This document shows positions 44,571-57,020 of a stretch of 64,000 nt of DNA, piece after piece. The position numbers were made by a program, and so were the translations under genes. Position 1 is the stretch's first letter; every line of letters begins with the position of its first letter. The notes under the pieces were generated by a model, which did not search any database, had not been told where the DNA came from, and saw nothing but the letters and a program-made list of their open reading frames with translations. Origin of the DNA: Deroplatys truncata (Eukaryota; Arthropoda; Insecta; Mantodea; Mantidae); NCBI GenBank assembly GCA_030765065.1, contig CM060978.1:215779498-215843497 (forward strand), read 5' to 3'.

Positions 44571-47500
44571 ACAGTGTTATGAGCTCGGTTTGGTAGTTTT
44601 AACTCAAATAAAGAGACTGCGTCAGTCATTACACTTGCAGTATGAACTAAAATATGTCATAGTTTATGACAGAAGAGAAATTATCTACCTAATACTTAGC
44701 ATTCTTTTGCAAAGGCTGTACTGTGAACCTTTGTTGGTTGACAGCTTAAATCCAATTGGTCTCACTGCGTAGATCTGCCATTTTGTTTCCAAACAGTTTT
44801 GTCAACCGATGCCTGTGATAAGTTGTTCCTTCAGGGGCGTTTTCAAAGGTGTGTAGGAATGTATGCTAAAGAATAACAGCTAAACAGTTTGTAAAATCAG
44901 CTAAAAGTGCTGCTGCAGCTGCCAGTGTCAAGGTGGGATGTATTTGAAATCGACATACATGGCGATTGTATTCTGTCCCGTAAAACACTTATGCGCTGAG
45001 TTATCTATCCCTCCTCTATAAAGTGTTATGCAAATTAGCCATTAGAAGGATTTCGAGAAAGGGATAAGTCACATATGTCGCTAGCACGTTGCATAAATTC
45101 AAAAATAAATAGGCGCAGCTGACTCACCTGGTATATGAAAGTTTAAAAATAAAGTTTTCCTAAGTTTAAATAGCTCCATTTGTATCCATTTTAGTTTCTT
45201 TCCTTTTGGTCCTCAGAGAAAAATGAAGTACCCCATCAAGAATAACAGCTTTCTCCCAAAATATTGACGTGGAACTCTCCCATTAAACGTTTGCCATGTA
45301 CACAATAAATACTTGCCTAACCGGTTTCCGGTAGATTAATGCCCAATTTTTGCTAGGGTGTCATTCTCTACAAATACAATTACCTAAAATATGCGTACAG
45401 AGCCTATATGCAAACTAGTACTCCATATAATGATAAATATTACTGCTCTGCATTTCCATTTGTGTACTGGAACCATTTGAATCGTGGGTATGGGACAGAA
45501 ACTCAGAGCAAAACTGAATAAATAGTATCATCGAATCATTCTAAATACCTAAGTGTTTTTTCCCTTCTGGGATGTGTAATATGCAACATAATGGAAATTC
45601 AGTAAACCCGGATCTGTATTCAGAGATTCCAATTTAAAACTGAAATATATGCACTAGAGCACAAGATGTTAACTACTCTTTATATTGTCTGATACCCCTT
45701 AGAAGTGTTGCGTCTCTAAGTGGCAAATGACACCTTTTGACATTTCACTCTTGTCTGACTTATAACTATACATTCATAGCTGAAGCATTCTAAACTGTAG
45801 CTTCTGAAGAAAACTTACATATCTGATCCGAAATTCTCCAATTTAGCCTAGGTTCTAATATTTGAAAAGCTCCCAGTTACCCTAACGTTATAGGTGAGAG
45901 CTTATAATTTGTAGTTAGCAAAGGAAATATACCTATATCATTTACATGTTCTATGTTTAGACTTTAGTCTTTAAGTAGCAAGTAGTTAAATATTTATAAA
46001 TGAAAAGAATCAAATAATGATATGTACATGTTCTTTTGCAAGTCTGGAAACTAAAGTTCTCTTTTATTAAGTGCACGCTTGGTTTTAGAAAGTTTTATAT
46101 TCAGTCAGGCAAACTTCGTTTTACAACATGGACTCCATCTATTATGTCTTAGAAAAGCTCTTAAACCTATAATATTGTCTTTGTCATTCATGCTGCAAAC
46201 CCTAAGTTGGTTTTGAATTCATTCGGAGAATAAATATAATTAATTAGAGGATGTTTCCAAGGTAGAGAAGACACAATGGTAGTAAATATGTTTATAAGCA
46301 ATAAAATAAAGAAATGGAGCTTAAGTATTGCGGAGTTTACAAGGTACAGGTACAGTAAAACTGTTTCAGAGCCACATAATACAGACCAATTTCTTGGATA
46401 AGAACACGGATGTGTTAGGTAATTCTCAAAAAAAAATAAGTTTATCTTGAAACAACTTTCCCGTTTCGGATGCAGCAATGAAAGTGGGAGGGAATATATT
46501 CGAAACATTGGGGTAAATCCGAACTTCTGCAGCATTTTGAAAATTATTTAACGTTTATTATTAGAAGGAAATCTATATAAGAGCCTCCTCTTACTTTTGT
46601 AACCTATAGTCAGGATATTTCTAGCTTAGTAAACAAAGTATTTGCTAATTCATTGATGGAATGTATCTCAATAGGTTGAAGTTCACACACTATATTAATC
46701 ACTAACCTGGGTATTTTTCAATGAGAAAGGCTGTCTTTTTTTAACACAAATTCTCTGAGATATATCTCGCTCACATTTTATTTCTCTAGATCAGGTTCCA
46801 AGTATTTCTGTTTTTCAGTAGATAACGATATAATTGCAACGAAATTGAGTTAAATTATTTTGAATAGCATTGCATAAAAAATTTAAATAAATATTCCCTT
46901 ATGCTTTTTTGAAATCTAAGTAGCGTGAAATGCTAGACGGAGAACTTTGGTTTCTTCATGCGATTCTTTTCATTATTTGTTTCTTTTCAGTGTAAGACAG
47001 TTGGAAAGAAAGTGGTCACAACCTCCACAATATATACCGATATATGCACCCAAATCAAAACAGCAGGTGTGTATCATAAATATTGGTAATGTTAGTATTT
47101 TCCAAATGTAAGACATTTCTCTTAGTCACATCGATGCAGCACGATATGCCCATAGACTGCTCACATATTCCTTCGGAGATTCTTTCCGCTGGGGAGAGCA
47201 TTTAGATCCCAGAAGAATTTGTCGATGATCAATGAGAATATCCAGTCCGCTTAAGCGACACTGTTCCTACAAATGAACACAAAATTTGGTCTCATATGCC
47301 AAAAAGCTGGACTAAGACAGAGTTGAAAGTGAGCTGTTTGCTTGTAATGCAGTTTGGTATAGAGCGATTCATTAACTCCAGCTCTAAATCAGCTACCAGT
47401 GCAATCTCGTATCTCCCGAGTTCCTGTCTAAGGTTTTTGAATACCATGACATATCAAGGTTTGGTGTTTTACCCTTATCTCCAATTAAATATTTTGGAAC

Positions 47501-47857
47501 ATCCCTATTCATTAGGACATCTTTGCAAATGTTCCATATTCTTCTTCGGGTTAAAAATGTAAAATAAACTAAGAGACGAGTGGGTGCAAACTCCGAGCAT
47601 TACAACTTCTGTTGCTGCTGCCAACATAAAATACCGAATACAGTATTCAAAAATCCAAGAAGTTTGATGATATAGCCAGCAGTTACTTTAAAATCAAATA
47701 ATGTTCATTTAGATGGCGTGGCAACTTTTCTTTCCTACTGACATAAATATCCGTAGTCCATGTTAATATATATGATACCTCTCCATTCAATTGCATGTTT
47801 AGTATTACGGTTCACAAAGCTGAAAGGATGTTTACTAAAGTGGTTTGTGTGGAACAG
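44571..47857. other. AT-rich intronic sequence ending in a splice acceptor
   Basis: No repeat or gene was recognised. The final bases GTGGTTTGTGTGGAACAG form the acceptor used by the next exon. ORFs at 46188-46535 (minus) and 47296-47562 have no recognised domain. Confidence 0.5.
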
Positions 47858-49110
47858 CCATCTCCGCGATCCCCAAGATCGTGTGCGAGACGATCCATGC
47901 CCTCGAGTTGCACGATGAGACACCATCGTGGAAGATCATGGACAACAAGGGGCGGGTCACGGTCGTGCTCCACTGGGACCAGAGGCAGCAACAGCAGCAA
48001 CAGCAACAGAAGGTGGCGGCGGCGGTGGCGGCGGACGGTGCTGCTGCCAAGTATTCGCCGAGCAAGAAGCAGGACTCCATGCGGCCCTCTCTGGTGATCC
48101 AGACTAGCCTCGAGAAGCTGGCGGGGATGGGGCCCGGCGGGGCCGCGCCGCCCAAGAAGGAGACGCTCATCAACGACGTGTATACTCCCCCACCCTCGCA
48201 ACAACAGCCACAGCAGCAGCAGGCGGTCGCGGCGGCCCGCTACAACTCCGGTCCTCAAATCACTGTGATAAACCACGATGACGTCATCAGCGGTAAAGTG
48301 GCGGCGGCGAACCTGCTGGCGGCGGCGGCTCCGACAAGTTCCTATCACCCACCCCACAGGCTCACAAAGCAGGGCACCGGCTCCTTCGAAAGTACAACAA
48401 TCCACATCCATACGCCGGAGTGCGCCAACCATGTGCACCATCCTCTCGCGGGGGGACCCGGCCAAGTAGGCGGCGTCCTCAACGGAACCGACGCCAATAA
48501 CGCGGTCGAGTGCGATTTCCATTGTTGCGCCCTGCACGAGGAGGGCAGGAAGATCGCCGTACATAAGTCGGTGGCCACTTCGCCCATCCAGGACGCCCAG
48601 CAGCAGACGTCGCCGCAACCGTCATCACTATCGGATGGCACGAGAAGGGCCGCCCTCGGTAAGTCAGCGCAGCATGTCCGATTTCTGGACGTGGAGGGTG
48701 GTCGTCTTCAGCAACAGCAACAGCAGCAAGCGGAAAGCTCCGAATCGGAGACGGAAAACACCATCATGGAGGAGGAAGCCATCACGTCCGAAAAGTTCCT
48801 CCTCCTTATAGACCAGCTTTCGGTGGATCAAAAGCGCCACCTAACCATCAAGGACATCGGCATCATCCTGGAGCGCCTAAGTTCCAAAATTGTAGACGTT
48901 GAGAGGTTGGATCGGGAAAGTGAAAGCGACGACTGCTACAACTGGACCATTAAAGCAACCATCCGTGGCGATGTTCTGAGAGAGCTAGGCGTCATTTACA
49001 ACGGCAACTATTACGCTATTTCCGAACATCCTGGCTACAAGGAAGAAACAGAGGAAAATCGCGAGGAAGGAGAAGAAGAGGAAGAAGAGGAGGAAGAGGA
49101 CAGGCTTTAA
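47858..49110 (+). CDS. Drep2: Drep2-like protein, last coding exon
   Basis: Continues the CIDE-N exon at 35521-35694 in phase (G|CC ATC TCC). The 416 codons begin ISAIPKIVCETIHALELHDE, then a TPSWKIMDNKGRVTVVLHWD block, both typical of Drep2-type proteins. A long low-complexity middle follows: Gln run at residues 43-50 of this exon, Ala-rich 52-63, 'PPPSQQQPQQQQAVAAA' near 113-129, and a second Gln run at about 284-290. The conserved C-terminal part is EKFLLLIDQLSVDQKRHLTI, then KDIGIILERLSSKIVDVERL and YNWTIKATIRGDVLRELGVI (about 310-390), resembling the DFF-C end of the family. The tail is Glu-rich and ends EEDRL-stop at 49108-49110. High GC and strong coding bias set it apart. No nuclease catalytic motif is seen, as expected for Drep2. 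ORFs on the other frames here (including 268 codons, minus strand) are shadows. Confidence 0.95.
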
Positions 49111-50200
49111 AGACAAGAGAAGCATAGGACCGTTAAATGAAATAATAATAATATTAAAGTCATAAGTTAAATTAAGCTTAGAACAGATTTAAATAATTTA
49201 AATGTTTTTTTTTAGAACTGTGGCACGGAAGGAAAAATAATTGTACCCATCCCTGCCGTTGTGGCTGGTGCGCGGACAGAGAGGGTTAGTTGAGCAAATA
49301 TATAAATATATCTATATATACTATATATAAGATATGCATTTGACAATGAAAGTGCATCAGTTGTTGCACTACTCTGGGTACGATCCCAGAAAATGGACGG
49401 AACAAATCCGAGAGTTAGGTTAACAGAAAAGTTTAACTGTGGATAGCGAAACTAACAGACTATAGCAATTGACTATCAATATTTAAAGGAAAATTAAATA
49501 ATATTTCCTTTACGAAAAAGTAAAATAGAAAAAAAACAGACTCCCGTTTTCATTTTGTTTTCGGAAAACAAAATGGCGTCGATCGAAACGTCGATGGTGC
49601 TCCTCCCGAATACTTGTTTTATTTTTTATTTTTTACTCACAAACAGAGCAATAGCATCCCAAAACCTTGTCTTATTGGTCTAGTCCTGTGTTTTTGCTCC
49701 CTCGTGATTTGTTGATCTATCATCAAATATTATTTTCAATTTCCATACGCCATTTAATGTTGTATCCTTTGTCTTTAAAATAGAATCGGGTGACTGAAGA
49801 TTCTATAGTAAAACAACAATCAATAACATTATATACTTACAGTTATTATTATTACTAGTCCTTCATAGTTATGATCGAGTCAATGGCACAAAATGTGAAC
49901 TTGAAATTTTTTTGGATGTGTGAAAAAAGTAAAAAAAATACATAGCAAATGGTAAAAAATAAATATATTATATATATAAACCTGATGGCACATATCTGAT
50001 GTGAAATTGTGTTTACATCGTTTTAATGTGCATCTTTTTTAGTGAAAAAATAAAGAAATATTCCTCCTTACAAAAAAGTATTGGTGAATTGATAAATAAG
50101 GCCGCGCCGTCGTGTCGCGTAAAATTATTTGCCGTTCGATTATTATATATTTATTTCGAAAATATAAAATAAATGAATAAATAAATTTGTACAGACGTTA
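49111..50200 (+). other. Probable 3' UTR and downstream region of the Drep2-like gene
   Basis: AT-rich, with AATAAA at 50049-50054 and a cluster 'aataaatgaataaataaa' near 50168-50185 that could serve polyadenylation. The real end of the transcript cannot be fixed from sequence. A TA-rich tract at 49299-49331 and another at 49966-49979 are simple repeats. Confidence 0.45.
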
Positions 50201-53200
50201 TCGTATTGTCATTGTCACTGTCAAATTATGTGTATCGTTTCCCCCACTCCCCACCCCAAGGTCCGTTCCCCGATAGATTTGAAAGCTCACAGCGTGCGTG
50301 GAACGGAAGATTTGCAAGAATAGGATCAGGTCTTCTTGAAGTTTACTACTTCCATTTTCAATCAAAAACTTACCAAACAAGAAAGAAAAATGTCGTGTAC
50401 AGTCATGTTCAAAAACAGATTTGAAGTTAATATGTACTACTTACGGAATCTGACATGTTTTCAAAACGAAATCCTTTGCATTCTCTTACATTTCAGTATG
50501 AAGGAAGCGTTCGCAAAACGGATTAAAAATTATTTCTACATTACAGCGGATATATGATCTTTAGAACTTGACTGTACATTATCTATACGTAATTTCTTTT
50601 CTTGGGAAATTGTTTATCTCCTTACTTATCTGAAACACAAAAGCCGCACAATATTGTAGTATATTCGAGTGTATTTGTTCAATAGTTTGTTGGAAATGAG
50701 TAGAGAATGAATATAATTAGCGTTTGCCCAAAAGTGTTTGTGTAAAAACAAAACAAAAAAAATGTATATATGAAGCCATCAAGAGACAAGAATAACAGAA
50801 GAAAGATGGTCATCAGCCAGCTACAATCGTGAAGGAAGTTATAATAGCTATATACTATTCAAATTCATTGCAACAAGGAATCGAAGTTTTCGATTTTTTA
50901 TCTTTTTTTACTTTTAAAATGAGTGAGAATTGGTTGTGAAAAAAAGTAAAAAAAAAAAAAAAAAAAAAAGCTGGGCTTCATTTGTGCCAACATTGGTAAA
51001 GAGATGTGAAAGTAAAAGCTGTAGGCCTATTAGATCATAATAATACATAGAACAAAGTTCAGAGCAGATATGGATCATTCTAAAATATCAAAACAAGATA
51101 ATGCTGTAGTGGTTGTTGGTGTTTTGTTTGAAGAGATGCGATAAAGATAGCTATCCGTCACTGCCACAGAATAAGACATCCGCATACAGAGACAATTTAT
51201 TATTATTATGATTATTATTATGCACATTCAAGAAAATAACACATTAAAATATTACATCTTATCATCATTATTGGTTACTGGTTACTGTTAATCATATAAG
51301 CCATTGGTTGATTAGCATATTTATTATAATTAAGTTTTAACTAGAGATTGATTATCTATTTACTGTGTGAGAGTGAGAGTGAGAGAGAGAGTTATCACTA
51401 CGTTGATCGTAGTTTGTGAAATATTCATATTTAATTATGAGGCGCGTATTTTCGCCAGGCGTTGTTGCTCTGTGAAATGATTGTTTGACGGTTCAGATGT
51501 TTAAAAATTATATGGTAGAAGTTTAAAAATATACAATTGTTCAATGATTAGCTCTTTATGAAGTTCTTGGACAGTTTCCGCTGCGTCTTTCCAAAGAATG
51601 GAAACATTTTAACAACGTGGTTGTAAACTGTTGCAGGAAGGTAAACCCTCAAACAAATGTTATAAAATGCCGCGAAAATATGCGTGCCTACTAAAAGTGT
51701 GAAGCGAATTGTTGGGCAATAACAATAAATTAATTGTAACATGCATGGACGAAATTAATTAACAATCAAAGAAATGTAATAAATCGGTACGGAATTTTCC
51801 AATGATTCCAAAAAGAAAATCTTACCAAATTTATTTTCTTTCTATCAAAATTGCATAGCCCTGTCTTTAATTAAATTACTTTCTTCCTTGTTTATTTATT
51901 TCCCCCGTTATCCTCTTTGCGTTTCTACCTTGATCTGTTCCTTAACGCTTTTTATTATTTTCTATTCGATGTTCAGTGGTTAAAAGCGTATCGTATTTCT
52001 CGATGGAGACAACTGATATTTTCTTATCCCAACTCTTATTATTTTATTATCTTTTGTTTATTATTGCCTAAATTTATCTTTTATAATTTCTTATTTTGTG
52101 TTGTTATTTTTCTTCTTAAGTTTTCTATGCTACGTGTAAAAATATCTTAGGAGAAAATGTGCCAAAATTTCCTCAGTACTCGGAAAAAAGTGTTTTTAAA
52201 GGATCGGCTATGGTCAGGTTACCATATTTCTCTATCCTAATAAGGTTTTGGCTCATCAGTAGAATCACATGGAGTGGAAAATAGAAGTTTTCAAAATTTA
52301 ATTTTAAAACATTTTCGTTCATTAAATTTATATACTACATAATGCAAAGTTTTATAATGAAAATGGTAAAACTAAGGAATTCGTTGGCTTTTTTATTTCT
52401 CGTTCTAATATGTGAAATTGCAACAAAACAGTGGTCCTTTACCTCAGGCGGATGTCTAAGTTTTAGAGTAAACTATAATCTTATTAAAAAAAAAAAGGAA
52501 CTTAAACATAGTACATGTATAATAGCCTCTGCCGAGAACGGGTTTTGTCCACCTGAAAGCTGATTTCATACCTATAATCACAATTTAGAAGACATGTTAA
52601 TTATTGTTAAATTTTTATCATGTAATTCTCAACTTGCGTTTTTATGACATAACATCTCAGTTTGTATTCTGCTCAAATATAGGGCGTGATGGGCGATTAC
52701 TTAAGCGCACCAGAGGTAATCAAGAAAATCGAAATATTGCTGGCAAAATTTGTGCCCAATGTTTTGTGAAAAGAATGACAATGTACAAATTTTAAGAATA
52801 TTACACTTTTAGAATGATATAGTGAGCTTTATCAGAGAAATTGGCCGCTGTCGCCATTGTTTGGCTTTACTTCCAGTTGGTACTGTCTCTTATGGCTTTG
52901 CATTTAATTCTTGATTACTTTTGGTTGCGTGTTTGTCGCCAGAGGATGAGAATGTAGTTCAAATAAGGTAAAAATGCTTTAAATCTAATAACATCCAAAG
53001 CTGGCGATTGTTCTAAAGGAACTCTAATAACAGCAAAGTGGTGATATACAAGCGCCTCTTGCGGGAAGAATGTTGTGGTTTTTCTTGTGTTGGCCAACGC
53101 GTTTTTGTTTTTAGTTGTTGCAAAATATTTCGTTTAAGAAATTTTACAAAATATATAACAGTATAAATTGTTAATTTAGTCGTAAAAGCGTGCCACATTT

Positions 53201-53245
53201 TATCACATATGCAACCGCGAGATTCTTCTCCGCATTCGAGATGTG
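50201..53245. other. Non-coding sequence with simple repeats
   Basis: A poly(A) run of about 20 at 50950-50970 and a (GA)n tract at 51367-51391 are visible. The ORF 52342-52563 begins with a hydrophobic leader (LAFLFLVLICEIAT) but has no known family. No transposon ends were found. Confidence 0.45.
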
Positions 53246-53249
53246 TTAA

Positions 53250-54030
53250 GGCTGGTTCACAACCACCCGGTAACGGTAACCAGAACGGAAACGAGAACGG
53301 GAAGCAAGAAATTTTGATTCACAACAGCCCGGTAACGAGAACGGGAATGCATATCGATCACAAAGTGAAAGTCGGTTTTGCGCATTGGGATTTCATTTGT
53401 TTTTAACTGACCAATGACATTTTTTCACCTACTTCCAATTTAGCCAAGCCAACGTCAAAATTCGATAGATTATCTAAATGCATATTCATTACATTTCCGA
53501 TCCCTCTACTTATGCCAAACTTTCATTCCTTTATTTAATGGCATACATTAAAATTGTTTATTATTTTTTCATTTCCACCGGATTTAGCTGTTCTTTGTAG
53601 CTTTTGCCATTATTTTTAGGTAATAGCCAGTTTTGAGTTGCATATAAACAAACTACAAATGATCCCTTCACCAGAGGAACCAACGTTGATTAGATTTGCG
53701 GGTGTCGTGATGAGGTTAGGAAGCACATTTACTACTAATTCCTTCCAGTTTCATGTTTCCAGCTTGCGACCATAGAGAGCACTAGTGGCTGTTTCATGTC
53801 ACGGCCGCTTAGAATAACCTCTAGAGTGAAGAGTCTAATATGCACAATAGGGATCTAATATGCCGTGCCCGGGAACGAGAACGAGAAAGTTAAAAGTTGG
53901 GCAACTCTTCTTCCCGTTCCCGGGGCCCGGGAAGGCTTCCCGTCGGTTGTGGAAACTCCCATTTGAATACATGTATTTCAACTTTCCCGTTCTCGTTCTG
54001 GTTACCGTTCTCGTTGGTTGTGAACCAGCC
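53250..54030. mobile_element. piggyBac-type MITE (TTAA-flanked, ~50-bp inverted ends)
   Basis: TTAA at 53246-53249 and 54031-54034 flank ends that both start GGCTGGTTCACAACCA and continue with 'cggtaaccagaac' and 'gagaacggga' in inverted orientation, imperfect over about 50 bp. TTAA duplication is the signature of piggyBac-superfamily transposons. The 781-bp interior has no transposase. GAGAACGGGAA-type motifs recur inside both ends, possibly binding sites. The small ORFs at 53209-53406 and 53835-54104 come from these GC-richer ends. Confidence 0.8.
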
Positions 54031-54034
54031 TTAA

Positions 54035-55379
54035 CTGATAACAAGAAAGAGGCATCTTCCGGTGCAATGCTTACAACGTAGTTAAATGATTTTGGGATAG
54101 CCACAAGGACTCTGGAACATTAAGTTTACCATGCGTTTGGCATATCTTACTTTTGAAACTTCAGAGTGTAAATAAAATGTATCAAGTTAATGGAACTTTT
54201 CAAGACCTTGTCAGCATCCCAAAACCATGTACTGAAGAACTTCCTCAGACCGGAAGAGACGCTTTGTGGAGGGGAAGAGCGTTCTGTACAAAATGTAGGA
54301 CATAATATAACTATGTAATGGCTTCCTCAAGATTGGCGTGCTGGAAACACACGCCAAGTTATGTTCAGCTCATTTGCTAACTATACGCACAACTTAAATA
54401 ATTAGTTCATAGAACGTGTGTTCGACAAGAATTTAAAAGAAATATATATACAGGTACCAATATTATTAACAATAAATGATGGGCATAAAATCAAGTGTTG
54501 GTTTGTTTGAAATTAAGAACTGTATCTCATTTACGTGACATGATCCAACAGCTTACTTTTGCTTTAACCCAATTTGTTAAGTATTAACACACTAACTCCC
54601 AACATATAAACAATGTTGCAGATCTGAATATGCAGACTTGGTGCCAGCATTTATTTCTTCATATCTTGGAAATTAGGAATATTTTGTATAACATCAATTT
54701 GATACTGTGTGTATTAAAAGCTGGTGATTTAAAACAGTGAAACGTGTAGTCGATGACTGACTGAAAGTTGAAGACAGTTCAGTTGCAGTTCCCCTCCAGA
54801 GTCAAAGAGATACCGCCGAAGATAAACCATTAAACTGATAAATTACCATCTATTCACATTCTGATTGGCCAGCGTTAGGAGTTTTATGTTATCCTGACTT
54901 TTAAGTAGGCAATGCATATCTTGTTTTAACACAGTCTTTACCTTATACTGTAATAATGATAATAATAATGTTTGTCAATATCGGTGAGCTCCAGCTATGA
55001 GCTACGGGCATGTAAGTGCTATAAAATATTTGAAACTGTCAAGCTGTTGTGCCGAAACCAATGTGTTAGTCTGAAATCAAAAGCTTTGCTAGGCTCAAAG
55101 GTCAAAATTTGTTTAAGTGATAAGGGTATTGATCTCAGGAGATAATGCAAATTCTGGTTTGAAACTAAGCCATTGATCAAGGAAAAGAATAGGAAAGTTA
55201 AACACACAGATTGTTACTGCCCGGAAAAACTTGAGAAATGTTGACTAATTGTTTTCAGAAGGAAGTCAACGTAATACGATAGTATATGAGAAATTTCTTA
55301 AAGTGATATTTATTATAAATATTTAATTCGGTATTTCCAATGGATTATGATAATGTCGAAGAGATTACAACTAGAGGCT
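54035..55379. other. AT-rich non-coding sequence, nothing recognised
   Basis: No supported gene or repeat apart from a short (AAT)n near 54953-54970. Confidence 0.45.
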
Positions 55380-56302
55380 AATCTCCTCTTAGAGTATCCC
55401 CGTTGAAAATGCTTATAAAATGAAAAGGAAAGCCAATTAAATTACCTTAGGAGTGAGTTTAGAACAGGATGTGATCTCTTCTATATCTTGCGCCCACCTG
55501 CCCGACCCTTTTAGGTGTTTTACTTATATAGGCAAATCGTGTCAGGAACACAAACGTAGCCATTTTTTCGATAAATCACATGTAAAGTGGGTACTGCCAA
55601 CCTAAATGAAAATGTGAAATCTGCTAAAAATGTGATGCGCTGTTGTTACCACTATTTCTTCTTCTTCGTTAGTTTCCGCTTAAAAAATGCAACACATTCA
55701 TAGTAAGAAAAACTATCCACCAAAATTGTAATTTTTGTATTCTTTTTGTGAAAGTTTGTTATACTAATATGTTATTTCTATTAAATAAAGAAGTTCCTTT
55801 ACTGCAACCGTGGTAGATAGTTAACGCAAGTTTACATAAAAAATAAAACCTAACCTAAGGCTAACCTTCCGTGAATTCAGAAAAGTAAGCTTATTTAAAA
55901 AAAAAACTAAACCTAACCTAACCTCCCGTGAGTCAGAAACCTAAGCTTAGGAACGCACGCGAGCTAAGCTCGCTTGCTTTGATGTAACCACTGGTAACTA
56001 ATTAAATCAAGGTTGTATAAAAAAAAAACTAAACCTAACCTCCTGTGAAACAGAAACCTAAGCTTATATAAAAAAACTAACCTAAACCTAACCTTCCGTG
56101 AATTCATAAGCCTAAGGTTTTATAAGATCCCTCGGCTACGCTCTGTGGTCGTTTCCGCAGTTGCGGCGCTTTGGCGGCATTAATTTTTCATATGTTGGCA
56201 GCATAAGTGTATGACATACAGTGCCATCTGTTGAGTTAGTGCATGACATAGTGTAACATAACATCATATTCATCGCCGTGGGGGATACTCTAAGAGGAGA
56301 TT
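55380..56302. mobile_element. Non-autonomous DNA element with perfect 22-bp inverted ends
   Basis: The left end at 55380-55401 (AATCTCCTCTTAGAGTATCC then CC) and its exact inverted complement at 56281-56302 bound 923 bp. The interior has no transposase and carries three or four degenerate units of 'actaaacctaacc' with 'ccgtgaa/ccgtgag' and 'cctaagctta', i.e. CCTAA-rich. I see no convincing target duplication, so the superfamily is open. Confidence 0.75.
55845..56125. repeat. CCTAA-rich degenerate repeats
   Basis: Recurring units of about 60-70 bp contain CCTAACC motifs, an A-run and CTAAGCTTA. CCTAA is the complement of the insect telomere unit TTAGG, but the runs are only two or three units long. 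Confidence 0.6.
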
Positions 56303-57020
56303 GTCCAAAACCACAATAAGTATTAGATAACTCTAGGACAGAGATGACAGATGTCCCTTAAAGATTTTCGTGGCAGCCATCAATACGAACCAAAAGATCA
56401 ACTACTTTATTTGCACAAAAAACCTATAGTATGCTCATAAATAAACATGTTTGCTATATAAAATTCCGGCAGATTCACCCCTTCCGGTTTTCTAAATTAC
56501 TGAAATACTGTAACACATCACATTCATATTCGTACTAGAACAAGCCACTGAGCACTCTAATCAGGTAGTCACACTCACCTTATTTACATGCTGTGTTTTC
56601 CGTCCTATGTCTTTTCATTGGTTAGGCGTTAGAGTCGAGTTGAAGCAAATACCAGTGTGGCAGTTTTACGGAAGAAACACAACTGTTATTATTTGGGGAA
56701 GTCTGCACCTTTTTCTCATTCCAGCGATTGCATTCAAACTTCTATGTTCTCTGCAGAGATTATGTAGAAGAGACATATGGCAGTATAGATCTTATGAAAG
56801 AATAGTGCTTCATGGGTGTTGAATAGATTCGTTTTAGTAGATAATTTCACCGATAGGTTATTCTTTTCATACATATTCTCCATAGTTCAGAGCACCAATT
56901 TGTTGAAAGATTCGAAACTTATTACCTTCTATTTATTTAGCTCGATTAGAAGTAGCAGAAATCTTTTTAACTATGCGGTCTCATCTTGTGGCTTCATAAC
57001 GTGCAGGAGTTTAGTGTTTA
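56303..57020. other. Non-coding sequence, nothing recognised
   Basis: ORFs at 56607-56822 and 56816-57133 have no recognised domain; the second extends into the next repeat element. Confidence 0.45.

Noticed and set aside
47812..48618. 268-codon minus-strand ORF
   Set aside because: Shadow of the Drep2-like exon: its Leu-rich runs are the complement of the CAG/GCG runs, and the plus frame has the family motifs and correct splice phase.
55845..56125. True telomeric array
   Set aside because: Runs are two to three CCTAA units, degenerate, and enclosed by transposon-like inverted ends.
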